A stretch of 64,000 nt of DNA from Capsicum annuum. Taxonomy: Eukaryota; Streptophyta; Magnoliopsida; Solanales; Solanaceae. The stretch lies in assembly GCF_002878395.1 (NCBI RefSeq), contig NW_025892772.1:294861-358860 (forward strand). Direction: 5' to 3'. The translations under genes and the position numbers were made by a program. Numbering within the stretch: position 1 is the first letter of the stretch; each line of letters starts with the position of its first letter. The notes beneath the pieces are model-generated. The model did no database searches, was not told where the DNA came from, and saw only the letters and a program-made list of their open reading frames with translations. Positions 1 through 11,452 of the stretch are shown in pieces.

Positions 1-59
1 TTTCACAACAAGTCATCATGTGATTCGTTTTTCCCATTGACCTTGGATATAGGATCTCT

Positions 60-900
60 AGTCCCCATTTTAGGTTTTCGCACATATGACTCAAGAATTT
101 ATTAGCTTCAATCCATCCCCCTTGATGTGATCTAGAACTTTTCTCTTACTAAGGCCTTAGTCAATGGATCTGCAAGATTACACCAGATTGGATATAATCA
201 ACGTTAGTGGCACCAATTGTCAAATATGATCTCACATTATTGTGTTTTCTTCTTGTTGGACTAGATTTATGATTGTAATAATGATTTTAAACTCTACCAA
301 CTGCAGCGATACTATTATAATGAATTAAAATAGGAGGAATTAGTTTTTAAAAATAAGGTATTTGAAATAACAAATTTTTCAACCAATTTTCTTCCTTACT
401 AGATGAAGCTAAAGCAATTAGATCAACTTCCATGGTAGAGGTAGCAATAATAATTTACTTTTAGATTTCCAACAAATAGCACCACCATTCAAAGTAAAAA
501 TATAACCAGTAGTAGATAAGGAATCAACTGATAAAGTGTCCCAATTTGCATCATAAAATTCTTCAAGTACATCATGATATTTTCTATAGAACAAACCACA
601 AGTTTTCATCAATTAAATATCTCATTACTTACGTTATAGCATGCCAATGTTCATTACCTTCCTTGATAGTAAACCTGCTAAGTACTCCTACTACTTATGC
701 AATATCAAGCTTAGTGCAATCACTCACATATCTCAAACTTCCAATTATGCATGCATATACCTTTTAATTTGTCGCATCATTTTCACTTTCAATAGGAAAC
801 AAGTAAACACTAGAATCAAATGGAGTTACAACATGATTGCAATCAAGGAAAGTATATATTTTCAAAATTTTATCAATATAATGTGACTGGTCAAGGAAAA
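60..900 (-). pseudogene. Copia-1 RT C-terminal region and RNase H (broken)
   Basis: On the minus strand, 640-800 reads SLRYVSDCTKLDIA and VVGVLSRF, the connection segment typical of copia RT before RNase H. An open stretch at 418-612 contains YDANWDTLSVDSLSTTGYIF, matching the RNase H block around the D-A-D-W residues. About 180-400 continues with ALASSSKEENWLKNLL, the usual stretch after the RNase H active site, and ends near a residual SRGMD motif at 60-120. Several stops interrupt the frame. The product would degrade the RNA strand of the RNA-DNA hybrid in virus-like particles. It is a non-functional remnant. Confidence 0.8.
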
Positions 901-1700
901 TTTCATCACATGTTCTAGTAATTTTTATTCCTACAATAAAATTTGCCTCACCAAGAACATTCTTATAAAAATGACTTCAAAAAATATATTTAGCCTCTCC
1001 AATACCAATCATGTTAGATCCAAAGATCAATAAATTATCAACATATAGGCAAATAATGACATGCGAATTATTCCAAGACTTATGATATATGCACTTGTCA
1101 CACTCATTTATTTTAAAGCCATTATCAACCATGTAGGAATCAACCTTTTAATGCCATTTCTTTGGTGCATGTTTCAAGCCATATAGTGATTTAGTAAGTT
1201 TACACACTTTGCTTTATTGGTCAGCTTCAACCAAACACTTGAATTGTTTCATGTAAATCTTTTCATTTAGATCTCCATTTAAAAAAGCAATTTTTACATT
1301 CATTTAATGAATTTGCAAATCAAAAATTGCGGCAATAGAAATTAAAAGTCTAATGGATGTAATTCTAGTTACCAGAGAAAAAGTATCAAAATGTTCTAGG
1401 CCTTCTAGCTACTTAAAATCTTTAGCTACTAGCCTAGCCTTGTATTTATCAACAGATCCATCTATTTTTTTAACTTTTTACATAAGACTTATTTACATCC
1501 AATTATTTTACAATCCTATGGTGAACAACTACCGTCCAAGTTTTATTGGAAATTAGTGACTCCGTTTCATCATTTACAACCTCTTTCTAAAATTAGTATC
1601 ATGTGAAGACAAAACTTCTTTTAAAGAAGAAGAGTCATATCCAACATTAAAATTGTAAAATCGGGAGCAAAATCTTTTTCCACTCTAACTCATTTATTTC
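901..1700 (-). pseudogene. Copia-1 reverse transcriptase core (broken)
   Basis: Minus-strand translation shows FLNGDL at about 1270-1300, KSLYGLKHAPKKWH at about 1160-1200 and LYVDNLLIFGSN at 1020-1048. These are the ordered landmarks of a copia RT. The catalytic YVDD box reads YVDN (1034-1045), so the second metal-binding aspartate is lost. Stops occur before and after the box. The upstream finger region at 1300-1700 is only weakly recognisable. Confidence 0.8.
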
Positions 1701-1879
1701 TTCTTAACTCAAAATAATCATTTTAGTTCTTTCTCAAAATAGAAGTAGAAGAACAAGTTAGTGACAATATATCTTTTTGAATCCTTCGACACCCACAATT
1801 TTTGAAGAAATTTATTTTCATGAAAAAATAGCATCTCCAGATTTTATAATAATACTATCTTCAAGATTAAAAAATATAT

Positions 1880-2880
1880 AGGTTGTACTATTTGGAGCAT
1901 AACCAAGAAAAGCACAAGTAGTAACTCTTTTACCCATCTAAGAGATTTTTTGATCCATTAACCTAACATAGGCCAAGCAATCCCACACTCATAGATATCC
2001 CAAATTTAGGTTATGACTTTTCTACAACTCAAAAGGTGTTAATTTAGACTTTTTATGATGCAAACGATTCAATACATAACTATCAGTTAAAAGTGCTTTA
2101 CCCCAAAAATTTAGAAGTGCATTTGATTCAATTAGCATGACATTAGTCAACCCAACCAAAGATTTATTCTCCCTTTCCACTAAACTGTTAGATAGAGAAG
2201 AATAAGGAGGCGCATTTTCATGAATTATACCCAATGATCTAACAAATGAATTAAACTCATTTGACGCATATTCATGACCTCTATCACTTCTATTTTTTTT
2301 TCTTGGAAATCGATTTTCAACTTCATGGAGAAAAGTTTTAAAATTCTCAAAAGAATCACTTTTATTTTTCATTGATTAAACATATATAAACTTAGAAAAA
2401 TAATCAATGAAAATATTAAAATATCCATTTACTCCACAAGTTAAAATTTTTCCAAGTTCACCAATATTAGTATGAACTAATTCTAATAAATTTATTTTTC
2501 TTTCAACTTGAAAATGAGGCCTTTTAGTATTTTGGCTTTACTACAAGACTCATATTTCTTAGAATTATTTTTTATCATAGAAATTAATCATAAACTGCTC
2601 ATAATTTCCACATAACAATCATAAATATGACACAAACGAGCATGCCAAAATTCATAGAAGAAAGAAAGCATATAAACAGAAGTAGATGTTTATTCATTTC
2701 AACATTCAACTTGAATATTCCATCACAAGGATACCCCTCTCTCATAAAAATATTATTTTTCACAATTATATATTGGTCAGATTCAATATCTTTTTGAAGC
2801 CTGCTTTATTAAAAAGAAAACTAGACATCAATTTTTTCTCATATAAGGAGCATAAAGTACATCTTTTAAAATTAATACCA
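1880..2880 (-). pseudogene. Copia-1 integrase (broken)
   Basis: The longest open stretch, 2022-2372 on the minus strand (116 codons), contains SDRGHEYASNEF and NSLVERENKSL. These carry the second aspartate and the glutamate of the DDE integrase core, followed by the FWGKALLTDSYVLNR segment usual in copia integrases. Upstream sequence (2372-2880) holds the rest of the core and a decayed pre-integrase region. Frames are broken. In an intact element this enzyme inserts the cDNA into host DNA. Confidence 0.85.
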
Positions 2881-3060
2881 TTCTAGAAGTAAAATGTAAC
2901 TCAAAATATCCTGTTTCAAGCACTTGGGTGGTATGAGAATCTTCAAGCATGATGGTTTTGAACTCCTCAAAAAAATTAAAATTTTAAATCGTCTTTGTCA
3001 TAACCAACATGTAGTTTGCTCCAGAGTCAGTCCATCATCCATCAACTTTTTCCATCTCCA
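2881..3060 (-). pseudogene. Copia-1 aspartic protease (broken)
   Basis: Minus-strand translation near 2990-3040 gives WWTDSGANYML, the D-S-G-A active site of copia retropepsins, here with N where T is usual. It is followed by hydrophobic strands such as LHFTSRMVLILKDVLYAP at about 2830-2900. Stops interrupt it. Confidence 0.75.
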
Positions 3061-3894
3061 GTGTCTTTTCTTGAACATGTTGACTTTTTGCTTGGTTATT
3101 TCGACCATTATTGTTGTTGGAATGTCTACCATTATTTTTCTTGAATTCTTTTTACTTAGACTTCAAAGAAGTGTATTTGTTAGTTTCAGGGGAAACATTA
3201 TTTGAAGTAGTTAAATTTACCTTCGTTGAGATGTTGTTTTCTTCTATTTTTATGAGTACATCTTTTCCCCTAGCCTCTTCTTCCATGCAAATTCTCATTA
3301 TGAAAGTCTCAACAGAAGTTTCTTTTTATTTATGGTGCATAGTTTTTTGAAATCCTTTCAAAAATGTGGAATTTTATCAATTATGCTACAAACAATAAGT
3401 TTATGTCTAATTTTGACTTTTTCTAACCTGAGCTCTCCAAGAATCATTATGAAGTCCTTAACTTGGTCTACCACTGATTTGTTGTCCACCATTTGGAAAT
3501 GAAAAAGTTTTTTAGCCACATATTTTTTTGCTCTAGCCTCCTTGTTATATTACATACTCTGAAATACTTTTCAAATTTTCTTTACATTAGAGTAATTTCT
3601 ATCTTAATAAATCATTAAATTATCAGATAGACAATTAAGTAAAAAATTCTAGTACTTGTAGGAGTCACCATCATATTTTTCAGCTTTCTCTTGAAGAGAA
3701 TTAAACTTTTCATCATTCAAGAAAGAGTTATCTACTTTATTTGGATTATTCTTAGTTAACACATAAGAAATATTGAGAAAACTTAAGTAGAAAAGTACTT
3801 TAACCTTCCACCTTATGAAATGAGTACCATCGAACCGGAATGACTTGTTAAAATCTCCCATCTTTACATCAGTGGATTTTTCAATTGTTGTCAA
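3061..3894 (-). pseudogene. Copia-1 gag (broken)
   Basis: The open stretch 3649-3894 (81 codons, minus) begins with ATG and reads RFDGTHFIRWKVKVLFYL, the N-terminal W-containing block of copia gag. After a stop the frame continues through a region reading KKLFHFQMVDNKSVVDQVK (about 3470-3530), where gag normally has its central helices. A clear zinc knuckle was not found. The start at 3894 is chosen because homologous copia gags begin a few residues before this block. Confidence 0.75.
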
Positions 3895-3959
3895 TGAATA
3901 TCCTTAAAATTATAGGTGAAATTAAAACAAGCTTAAAACTAAAAATACAAAAAATACAA

Positions 3960-4770
3960 ATGAAGAAAATAAAAAATATCTTCTTCTTGGCTAAGATGTT
4001 GTTATCTCCCTCCCTTTAAAAAGATTTAAGCCCACTGCAAAAAATATTTTGATTGGTCCAGCAGAAATCTTATTAACTTGTATAGGCCGTACCAAGGCCT
4101 GATATAAGGGTAAGCCAATAGAGAATAACTTTTTCTTCCCTACCTCCTCGACTGTGATTTTCATCATACAGGCAAAGTGATAGAGGATATAGCATCCGCC
4201 GATCATGTGTCTCCTCCAGGATACAACAGCCTTCTCACAAAGTAAAACTCAACTAACTCTAGACAAGAGTTGAGTTCAATCTCTATAAAAAGAACACCTC
4301 CCTTCAACTAATTAGTTTTTTTTACCAACTTTTGTGAACTCTATATTTTCTTGTACATAAGAAATTGTAAGACCAACTATATTTATAGGAGAGAAAGTCT
4401 TCCATATAATAAAAAAGAATGAATGAGGGGTTGTAAAGTGAGTAGATCAATGACCCTTAGGTTAAAAGAGTTACAAGTCATAAAGGTACAAAGTGAGTGA
4501 ATAGAGAGTGGGAAATGACTTGAATCTAAAGGAAAATGGTGGCCAAATTCAGCCACCATTAACCAAGAGTCAAATGTTACATAATGTCATCACATGCAGC
4601 TAACTACACGTTTCTTGTAAAAATAAAACAAAAGGAGTTATGTGCCTCTTAAACGGATATGGGAGAAATGCCCAAAACCCGTAACTTCCAAATGGTAAAA
4701 AACTTTTAAAGTCCAATACAATTATATTTCATAACTAGGCCACTTTAATGCCTAAAAACAACTCCATCAA
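3960..4770 (-). repeat. Copia-1 5' LTR (approximate limits)
   Basis: This non-coding stretch lies just upstream (minus sense) of gag and holds a promoter-like TATA box at 4378-4388. A poly(A) run at 4768-4780 lies next to the outer edge. The partner LTR is outside the window, so neither end nor a target duplication can be verified. Confidence 0.4.
4378..4388 (-). promoter_or_regulatory. TATA box of the Copia-1 LTR
   Basis: On the minus strand this reads CTATAAATATA, a strong plant TATA box, about 480 bases upstream of the gag start and within the presumed LTR. Confidence 0.45.
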
Positions 4771-4852
4771 TGTGCAAAAAAAAAAAAAGTAATAATATGA
4801 GACACTAATATATTATACAAAATATTAAAATGTTCACTAATGACTAGCAGTA

Positions 4853-6900
4853 GCTGTTGGTACGATTCCCCATGCAATCAAAAATGATTTATGTTTGTTT
4901 GTGGTTTTGAGAGTCCTAAGAAGTCATATAGTTGACCTTGGTCAATATTCATTATTTTGGGTGTCACAAAGAAGTTTGGACTACATCAATAGATCAAGAA
5001 TATTGAATTTGGGTTAGTAGCATGGTTGGTTTGGGTTCAGAACCTTTATATCTTAATTTGACTCATCATTTGGAAAATAGTGAAAAAAGGTCCTGGGTCA
5101 ATTCAGTAAAAGCAATTTGTTTTAAATCAACATCTCCATTAAGTCTAGAATATCAAAACTATCATAGTAAAATATATGGTTTATTATCCCAAAAGGAATC
5201 TCGAGGGACCGTTCGGAGAATTCAAAAACATGCAAATCAGCTGGTGCACAACTGATACTTGGTGCATGGATCCTTCTTCACGAACACGATCCCTTGGTTG
5301 TGAATGTTCAGAAGGAAATCACTCTTCATCACAATTGTGAGATGGTGGTCATGATTATAAAGGACAATGGCATCCTTCTCAACGAATGCAATAAGGCTGA
5401 CATAAACATGAAAACCAGATAAATCAGGCCTTCACGAATACTAAATATTACCCTAACCTATCATAACTCAGAAATCATCCATTACAGAGTAAAAAGGGAA
5501 CTTTCTTTCTCCCCAAAACAACCTAGGGTTCATCAAGTTCAAGTTTAATCACAAGAAATTTATCCAAGGCTTCAACATTTAGCTACGTAGGGTATTCATC
5601 AAGGGGTTTCTTCCACCCATTGAGTCCCGAAAATTGCCTTTTGTTCAAGTATGGATTTTTACCTTTTTTTGGGAAATTATCCATGTAAATCATTAATTTA
5701 ATCCATTTATCCTTAGAAATTTTAATTCAAGCCATGTCAACATGTCTTCCCATGTAAATTAGGTTACTTCATGTTTTAAATTTAAACTACCTATGCCATT
5801 TTCAATTAGTTTCATGCTAAATCATCAAGTTATGAATTAAACCATGCTAAATATGTTCAATTTTAGAATTTATGTTCATGATGAGCACTTTAAGTATAGT
5901 ACCACATTATGTTAGACCCCATAATAATTCAAATATCATTCAGTTGGGAGTATGATTTAGCACCAAGTGAACATAGGGATGGGGGCTCACCTACCAGTTA
6001 GGACTGAGTCCTTAGTAGCAGTCCCTAAGTTCTAGAACTACATAGCGAACATCAGATTATGAGATATCACCCAAAAGTTTAGAAATGACACTCTCTTAGG
6101 AGTCACCCATCAATTTAGGACTGACTTCTTAGTCCTTCGAGAAATCATCCTTATGGATTTACTTAGTCAGCCATTTGTTAGTACCGTGGCAAGGTATGGA
6201 CCCTAATTTGCTCAGATTAAGGAACGTCGATTACATGATTGCTCCTATAGTTTCAGTCAGCACTCAGGCTATATCAAATCAAGTTTTTTCGACAAAGTAA
6301 TCAGATTTTCAGTTATTTAATCGTCAGTTTTATAGATTATTTCATTACATGCTTTACTTGGTCTTGCATTCTCAGTTTTACATGTTCATGCAACTACATT
6401 CTATTTCCACATGTATTTTAGTTAGTCCTTACCTCACGTACCAGTGCATTCAAGTACTGATCGCATAATTTTCTCTATTGCTATGTTGTCTTATAACATA
6501 GGTTCGGATGCACAGTTTCCCGACCATCCCTATACAGCTTAGTAGTTCCCCACAATAGTAGTGGTGAGTCCTCATCCATTGAGGATATGACATGTTATTT
6601 TAGTATTTCCTAATGTTCAGACAGTTGGAGTTAGTTGGGTTTTTTTTATTAACTCCGTATATTTTAGAGGCTTTCAGACAGCCAGTCTAGTTTTCAATAT
6701 TTATTAGATACGTCAGACATGTCATTTTATATATTTAAATATTCCAATTGACAAAACTTTATTTGTTTATCTTCCACATATGTTTTTTTATTATTATTTT
6801 ATTTGGTGCTCATAGTATGTACCAGATCATGGGTTAGCTTGGGGTCACTTGTGGCCTTAAGCATCGTGTCATGACTAGGGGGTAGCCTCGAGTCATGACA
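4853..6900 (+). repeat. Del-A LTR (Tekay/Del-type gypsy)
   Basis: The right end is firm: the tail carries the GTGGCCTTAAGCATCGTGTC block seen in the other long LTRs here, ends in ATGACA and is followed by a decayed primer site. The left end is uncertain. The U3 part at about 5210-5460 includes CTTCACGAACACGATCCC and related pieces, which look like a CpG-rich repeat decayed to TpG/CpA. The hairpin at 6481-6501 is described separately. An open stretch of 77 codons at 5022-5255 lies inside this LTR and resembles no protein I know. Confidence 0.6.
6481..6501 (+). other. Conserved LTR hairpin, Del-A copy
   Basis: A perfect 7-bp stem CTATGTT/AACATAG encloses the loop GTCTTAT. It lies about 400 bases before the LTR end. 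Other LTRs in the window have the same 7-7-7 geometry with different but compensating stem bases. Confidence 0.6.
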
Positions 6901-6904
6901 AAAC

Positions 6905-6917
6905 TTTATTTCAGAGC
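6905..6917 (+). other. Del-A primer binding site (decayed)
   Basis: TTTATTTCAGAGC follows the LTR end after four bases and corresponds to the Met-tRNA primer site TTGGTATCAGAGC with a few substitutions. Confidence 0.6.
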
Positions 6918-6973
6918 CTAATATTTTAAAGTATCTTTGGGCGTCTGAAAGCCACGTTGACTACAGTCTTGTG

Positions 6974-7045
6974 CATGGGTGTAAAGCGTGCCACACTTAT
7001 GGACAAAAGACTACAAGACATTTTTAGAAAAGATTCCCTTCTTTC
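6974..7045 (+). promoter_or_regulatory. Conserved retrotransposon leader motif, Del-A copy
   Basis: CATGGGTGTAAAGCGTGCC followed by ACACTTATGG begins 57 nt after the primer site. A second block (GACATTTTTAGAAAAG, TTCTTTC) lies at about 7017-7045. Both occur in order and spacing in Del-B, Del-C, Del-D and the two LARDs. Confidence 0.6.
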
Positions 7046-7130
7046 AGTATTCATGTCATGTGAAATAGCATGAGCTCTATTGAATTCCTTTTCCTAAATC
7101 ATTGTTCATTTTACTTACAAATAATTCCCC

Positions 7131-8320
7131 CCATAAGAAACAATGAAAGAAGGAACGGGGATCAACACGCACCACCACCTATTCTGGAAAATCCCCTGAA
7201 TGACCATGTTTCTCACCCTGAGTTTATGGTCGCTTTCATAGTTTTAGCCTACTTTTTAGAAAATTAGAACAACCATAAGGTTGTTTCTCCAACTAATCCA
7301 GTATTGAATACAGCTGCATCCAGGATCTAAGACTTCACTTGGATGAATCCCCCTTTGATTTCTAGATCTAAGTCTAAGAAGAATTCGGAGGAATTTTTTG
7401 AGGGGGTGTAGAAAGTGACTTACATCATGGGTATCACTTCGAGTGAAAGTGCACACTTAGCTACTTACCAGTTTTTGAGAGTATCTCACACCTGGTTTAA
7501 CCAGTGAAAGAAGGACATAAGTGTTGATGTAGGACATATAGTGTTGGAGAAGTTTTCCATGACTTTCTTAGATAGGTTCTTCCTACTAAAGTTGAAGGAA
7601 GCTATGGTTCAAAAGCTTATAAATTTTAAGAAGGGTGGTATGAGTGTGAGGGAGACTCATACAAGTTCACTCAGTTGGAGAGGTATGCTCCGACTATGGT
7701 GGCTGACTCTAGGTCCAGGATGAGTAAGTTTGTGTATGGTGTATCTGATAGTGTAGTCAAGGAGTGTCGGACTACTATGCTGATTAAGGAGATGTACCTT
7801 TCTAGACTTATGGTACATGCTCAGTAAATTAAGGAGAAAAAGCTTAAAGAGAAGGAAATAGAGAATAGAAGGGCCAGAACAGGTAGTTTCAACTTTTCTC
7901 AACCAAGGTCAAAAGGTAGTAACTGTACTCACTTTCATAAAATTTTCAGCCCCAGCTCTATCTTTAGCTAGTGCGCTGGTGCCTAAGTTCAGGCAGGACA
8001 GTCAGGATAGAGCGCTAGTCTCCAAGTCCCAGTATAGTATGAATAGTGGTCATACCAATCTGCTCTACAGGAAGTGCGGTAAGAATCATTAGCGTGAGTG
8101 CAAAGCAGGTAATGATATGTTTTTTAGGTGTAGCAAGCCAAGCCATAGGATCAGGGAGTGTTTAATGGTTTCTTTGAGGGAAAATGAGCCACACTAACTG
8201 TCCAGTCCAACTTTTTGTCAGCTATAGAAGGTCGGCCAACTCAGTAGGGTGCTACCGCCAGTACCACCAGTAGGCAATACCAACATAGGTTGTATTCTCT
8301 CCAGACTCAGTATGATCAGG
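7131..8320 (+). pseudogene. Del-A gag (broken)
   Basis: Plus-strand reading gives NNERRNGDQHAPPP near the start, then DRFFLLKLKEAMVQKLINFK (7570-7632). After a frameshift near 7655 it reads RYAPTMVADSRSRMSKFVYG (7680-7740) and VVKECRTTMLIKEM, the standard helices of chromoviral gag. The usual start ATG seems to have become ATA near 7131. A basic, Ser/Pro-rich tail follows, and the zinc-knuckle region near 8060-8160 is badly decayed. Many stops are explained by CAG-to-TAG changes. Confidence 0.75.
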
Positions 8321-8925
8321 AAAGTTCTCCTGATATGGTTACGGGTATGTTATAGGTCTTTTATCTCTATGTTTATGCATTGTTAGAACCTGGAGCTTCA
8401 CTTTCCTTTATCACTTCTTATATAGTTGCAAACTTTGGTGTCAGTATCGAAACATTAGTAGATCCTTTCTTAGTGTCTACCCTGGTAGGTAAGTCAATTG
8501 TAGCTAGATGGATATACATAAATTGGTCGATCACAGTGTCTTAGAAAGTTACTTTAGTTGATCTTGTAGAGTTAGAGATAATTGAATTTGATGTCATTCT
8601 TGGCATAGATTGGCTCCACTCTTGATATTCCCCAGTTGACTTTAGAAATAGAATTGTTCATTTCTATTTTTCTAATAAACCAGTTATTGAATTGAGGGGT
8701 AGTACTTCAATCCTTAGGGTTTAGTTTGTTTCATATCTTAAGGCAAGAAATATGATATCCAAGGGTTGTATTTACCATCTCGTCCAAGTAAAGTACTTAA
8801 ATTCCAAAACTCCGATTCTTAATTCAACTTTGATAGTAAATAAATTTCCAAATGTGTTTCCTGAACATCTTCCCAGAGTTTCTTTTAAAAGGGAAAATGA
8901 CATAACTATATTTACAGCTTCCACA
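8321..8925 (+). pseudogene. Del-A protease, active-site Asp changed to Glu, then truncated
   Basis: The frame reads VYALLEPGASLSFIT, the retropepsin active-site block with E (codon 8386-8388) where the catalytic D belongs. Downstream are VDLVELEIIEFDVILGIDWL (about 8553-8612) and SYLKARNMISKGCIYHLV (about 8732-8785), the usual segments between protease and RT. Homology stops near 8925, just as the RT N-terminus should begin. RT, RNase H and integrase are absent, so Del-A is a 3'-truncated element. Confidence 0.75.
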
Positions 8926-8956
8926 TAAATTCAAAATTGAGTGTATGAACAGTTTT

Positions 8957-9035
8957 ACTAGCCAAGGGCTCACTTGGAATCACACGTGGTTTCAAGGGCT
9001 ATGTCATATCTAGGGTGTCAGCTCAAGGCATGACA
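8957..9035 (+). repeat. Del-B 5' LTR tail (truncated)
   Basis: Only the last 80 bases or so of the LTR remain. They end in GGCATGACA and are immediately followed by a primer site. The tail holds the GGCTCACTTGGAATCAC ... CGTGGTTTCAAGGGC block equivalent to the conserved LTR tail of the other Del elements. The junction with Del-A lies at about 8925-8957. Confidence 0.6.
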
Positions 9036-9038
9036 AAC

Positions 9039-9051
9039 TTTGTATTAGAGC
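9039..9051 (+). other. Del-B primer binding site
   Basis: TTTGTATTAGAGC matches the Met-tRNA primer site TTGGTATCAGAGC at all but two positions and sits four bases after the LTR end. Confidence 0.65.
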
Positions 9052-9106
9052 ATATGGTTTAAGTTTCCTAAAGTGTCTATGAATCTGTGTCTATTAGAGT
9101 CCTAAT

Positions 9107-9176
9107 TATGGGTGTGAAGTGCGCCACAGATATAACTAAGAAGCACAGGGCATTTAGGAAAGTTCTACTTTTTTCA
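9107..9176 (+). promoter_or_regulatory. Conserved retrotransposon leader motif, Del-B copy
   Basis: TATGGGTGTGAAGTGCGCC then ACAGATATAA starts 56 nt after the primer site. The second block GGCATTTAGGAAAGTTC lies at about 9149-9166 and a T-rich, TTTC-containing tract follows. Confidence 0.6.
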
Positions 9177-9242
9177 TGTTCTAGTTTATGCAATGTGGTT
9201 ATCCTGAGAAAAATCTTCTAACCCTCTTTCATATTTCAGATC

Positions 9243-10516
9243 ATGCCTCCAAAGCGAACTTTAGGTCAGCGAGCCACAATAACTTCATATATCCCAACTA
9301 GGGCCAATGCCACATTTATACCTCCTACTAATAGGATACAGACCTGTAATAGAGTCTGCACTTTAGGCTTGACTGCACTTATTGGGGTCCCACCTAGCCT
9401 AGCTAGTATTCTAAGAGCTCCCAAGACCGACTTTACTCATACGCAATCCCCTCAAGGTGTTCCCAATGTTGAGTTCAACATACCATTCAGATATTTGCTC
9501 AGATTGTGTCATCTCAGTCTCGTCGGTTAGATAGTGTTAGTTCTACTAATGATTTTGCAGACAGTACTAGAGTCGGTTAGTTTATGCGATTGAACCCTCC
9601 ATTTATCACTAGGTCCAAAGTTGAGAAGGACTCCTAAGATTTTGTTGATGAAATAGAGAAGATATCTAGGGTTATGCATGTAAGTGACACCGAGGGAGTT
9701 GAGTTTACAACTTATAAGCTGAAGGGTGTGGGTTATTAATGGTATGATGAGTGGGAGGGGATTAAGGGTAAGGATGTTGAACTTGCAGTTTGGGAAGATT
9801 TTGCTATAGTTTTTCTTGAGCACTTTTTCCTGAGGAGTTGAGGGAGGCTAAGACTACAAAATCTGTGAATTTGAAGCAAGGAACTAGGAGTGTTAAGAAG
9901 TATGCTCTAATGTTTTCTCAGTTTTCTCGTTATGTTCCTGAGTTGGTGTCTCATATAAGAGAAATAATGAGGAAATTTGTGTCTAGGGTTTCTGATAATA
10001 TGAAATCAGAATGTAAAATGGCAATGTTGATCAACGTAGATATTTCTAGGTTGGTGGTATATGTTCAGCAGGTAGAGGAGGAAAAGAAAAATATAGTAGA
10101 GGTTGTGGATCATTAACGCCAAAAGTCAAAATCAACAGATCATGAGGTGAACCATAATAAAAATAGCAATAGGTCTTTTTCCCATAAGAGATCGTCTAGT
10201 CTAGCCTCATCTTTGGCTAGTGTATCAATGTCCAATTCTCATTCCTATGGTAGTGTTTCTTAGAGACTCTCTAAGTACCCTCCTTGTGCTAAGTTTGGTA
10301 GGTCTTATCCGGGAGAATGTAAAGTGGGTATAGATGTATGTTTTAGATATGGCCAGTTATGTCACTTTTGATAGAATTGCCCATCATCAAAACAAGAAAG
10401 TGGGGGTAGAGCCTCAATTCCAGTATCATCCGTTACAGCAGGCTAGGTTACCCCAGAAGGAAACTACTTCAGTAATTAGTGGTGGTCGAAACCAATTATA
10501 TTCAATTACTAGTTAG
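9243..10516 (+). pseudogene. Del-B gag (broken)
   Basis: Starts with ATG at 9243 (MPPKRTLGQRATITSY), a typical basic chromoviral gag N-terminus. A frameshift near 9485 precedes SSTNDFADSTRVGQFMRLNP. The central gag helices run through 9640-9830, and the open stretch 9838-10116 reads LKQGTRSVKKYALMFSQFSR. A decayed zinc knuckle is at about 10276-10390 (YPPCAKFGRSYPGECK, then CFRYGQLCHF). The protease that should follow is cut off by the Del-C LTR at 10590. Confidence 0.75.
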
Positions 10517-11280
10517 TAGAATTTAGAAAACTTTCCCAATGTTATGAATAGTATCTTATTTAACTTTCTCCATGTGTAGAAAATTAATGTGTCATGCCTC
10601 AAATCCTATTGGGGCGGACAGGCACCCGTAGCCGTAAAGGCCCGAGAGAACAATCCATAACATTGCACTTCTCATGCATGTAACTATGAAAACTAAAGGT
10701 TCTGACAAATATGATATTATGCATCAATGAGAATAACCACGTAGGCAAGCACAAAATTATATATACAACACTTGGCCATTGGGTCCACACCATTTAAAAG
10801 ACAAGACACTACCATGTTTAACTTTACATTAGTCTACAAAGCCTCTAAAAGATACATAGACTTAGTTAGGGTCGGGACAAACCTCCACCCTACTCTTCAC
10901 TACTGCACAATACCAAAATATATGGAACAGACTCGAAAATCCCCGAATTAACCTGGAGCTCAGCAATAATCACTAAATAGCCTATGCTCCTACTAGTGAG
11001 GTGTATTAGCTGAAGCCCCAATTCCTATAGTAGGAAATACAGGTCCCTCATGAGGGATATCAGTACAAAAATATGTACTAAATATATAAGGCTGAAGGTA
11101 ACAATACATGATACAAGAGCTCAAAAGAAATCAGATACAAGTGTATAAGTAGTACTAGTAGACCACCTTTGTATATACTTCTGGGACTATGTAAATTATA
11201 TTCATTTCTTCATTTTTACCTTTCTTAATTTGTAATCTTTGTAAGACATATAATACAAATGACCAGCTGATAAGTGGTAA

Positions 11281-11452
11281 AGAGATAAATTAGGATCGGC
11301 CTATGATAGGGTTACGCCCCAGAGCTGCCACCCGCATCTGAACACTGGGATCGGCCCATGCTAGTCTTATGCCCTTGAGCTGCCACCCACATATAAAGGT
11401 ATCAAGAATGGCCCATGCTAGTCTTATGCCCCTGAGCTGCCACTCGTTTTAC
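11281..11452 (-). repeat. Three imperfect tandem units inside the Del-C LTR
   Basis: Three units, each containing a GATCGGCCYATGMTAG-like start and a GAGCTGCCACCC-like end, occur at about 11293, 11349 and 11406. The same three-unit array is found in the 5' LTR at about 21653-21812, so it predates the insertion. Confidence 0.6.

Larger units (their letters stand above)
1..4770 (-). mobile_element. Copia-1: degenerate Ty1/copia retrotransposon
   Basis: Reading the minus strand from high to low coordinates gives gag, protease, integrase, reverse transcriptase and RNase H. Integrase before RT is the order that defines Ty1/copia rather than Ty3/gypsy. The likely 5' LTR is at about 3960-4770. The polyprotein C-terminus lies within the first 100 bases and the 3' LTR is outside the window. 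The reading frame is broken by many stops and frameshifts, so the element is dead. I did not find a convincing Met-tRNA primer site, and the outer boundary is approximate. Confidence 0.85.

Noticed and set aside
5022..5255. 77-codon open stretch as a possible host gene
   Set aside because: It lies in the Del-A LTR, has no recognisable domain, and the surrounding sequence is decayed repeat.
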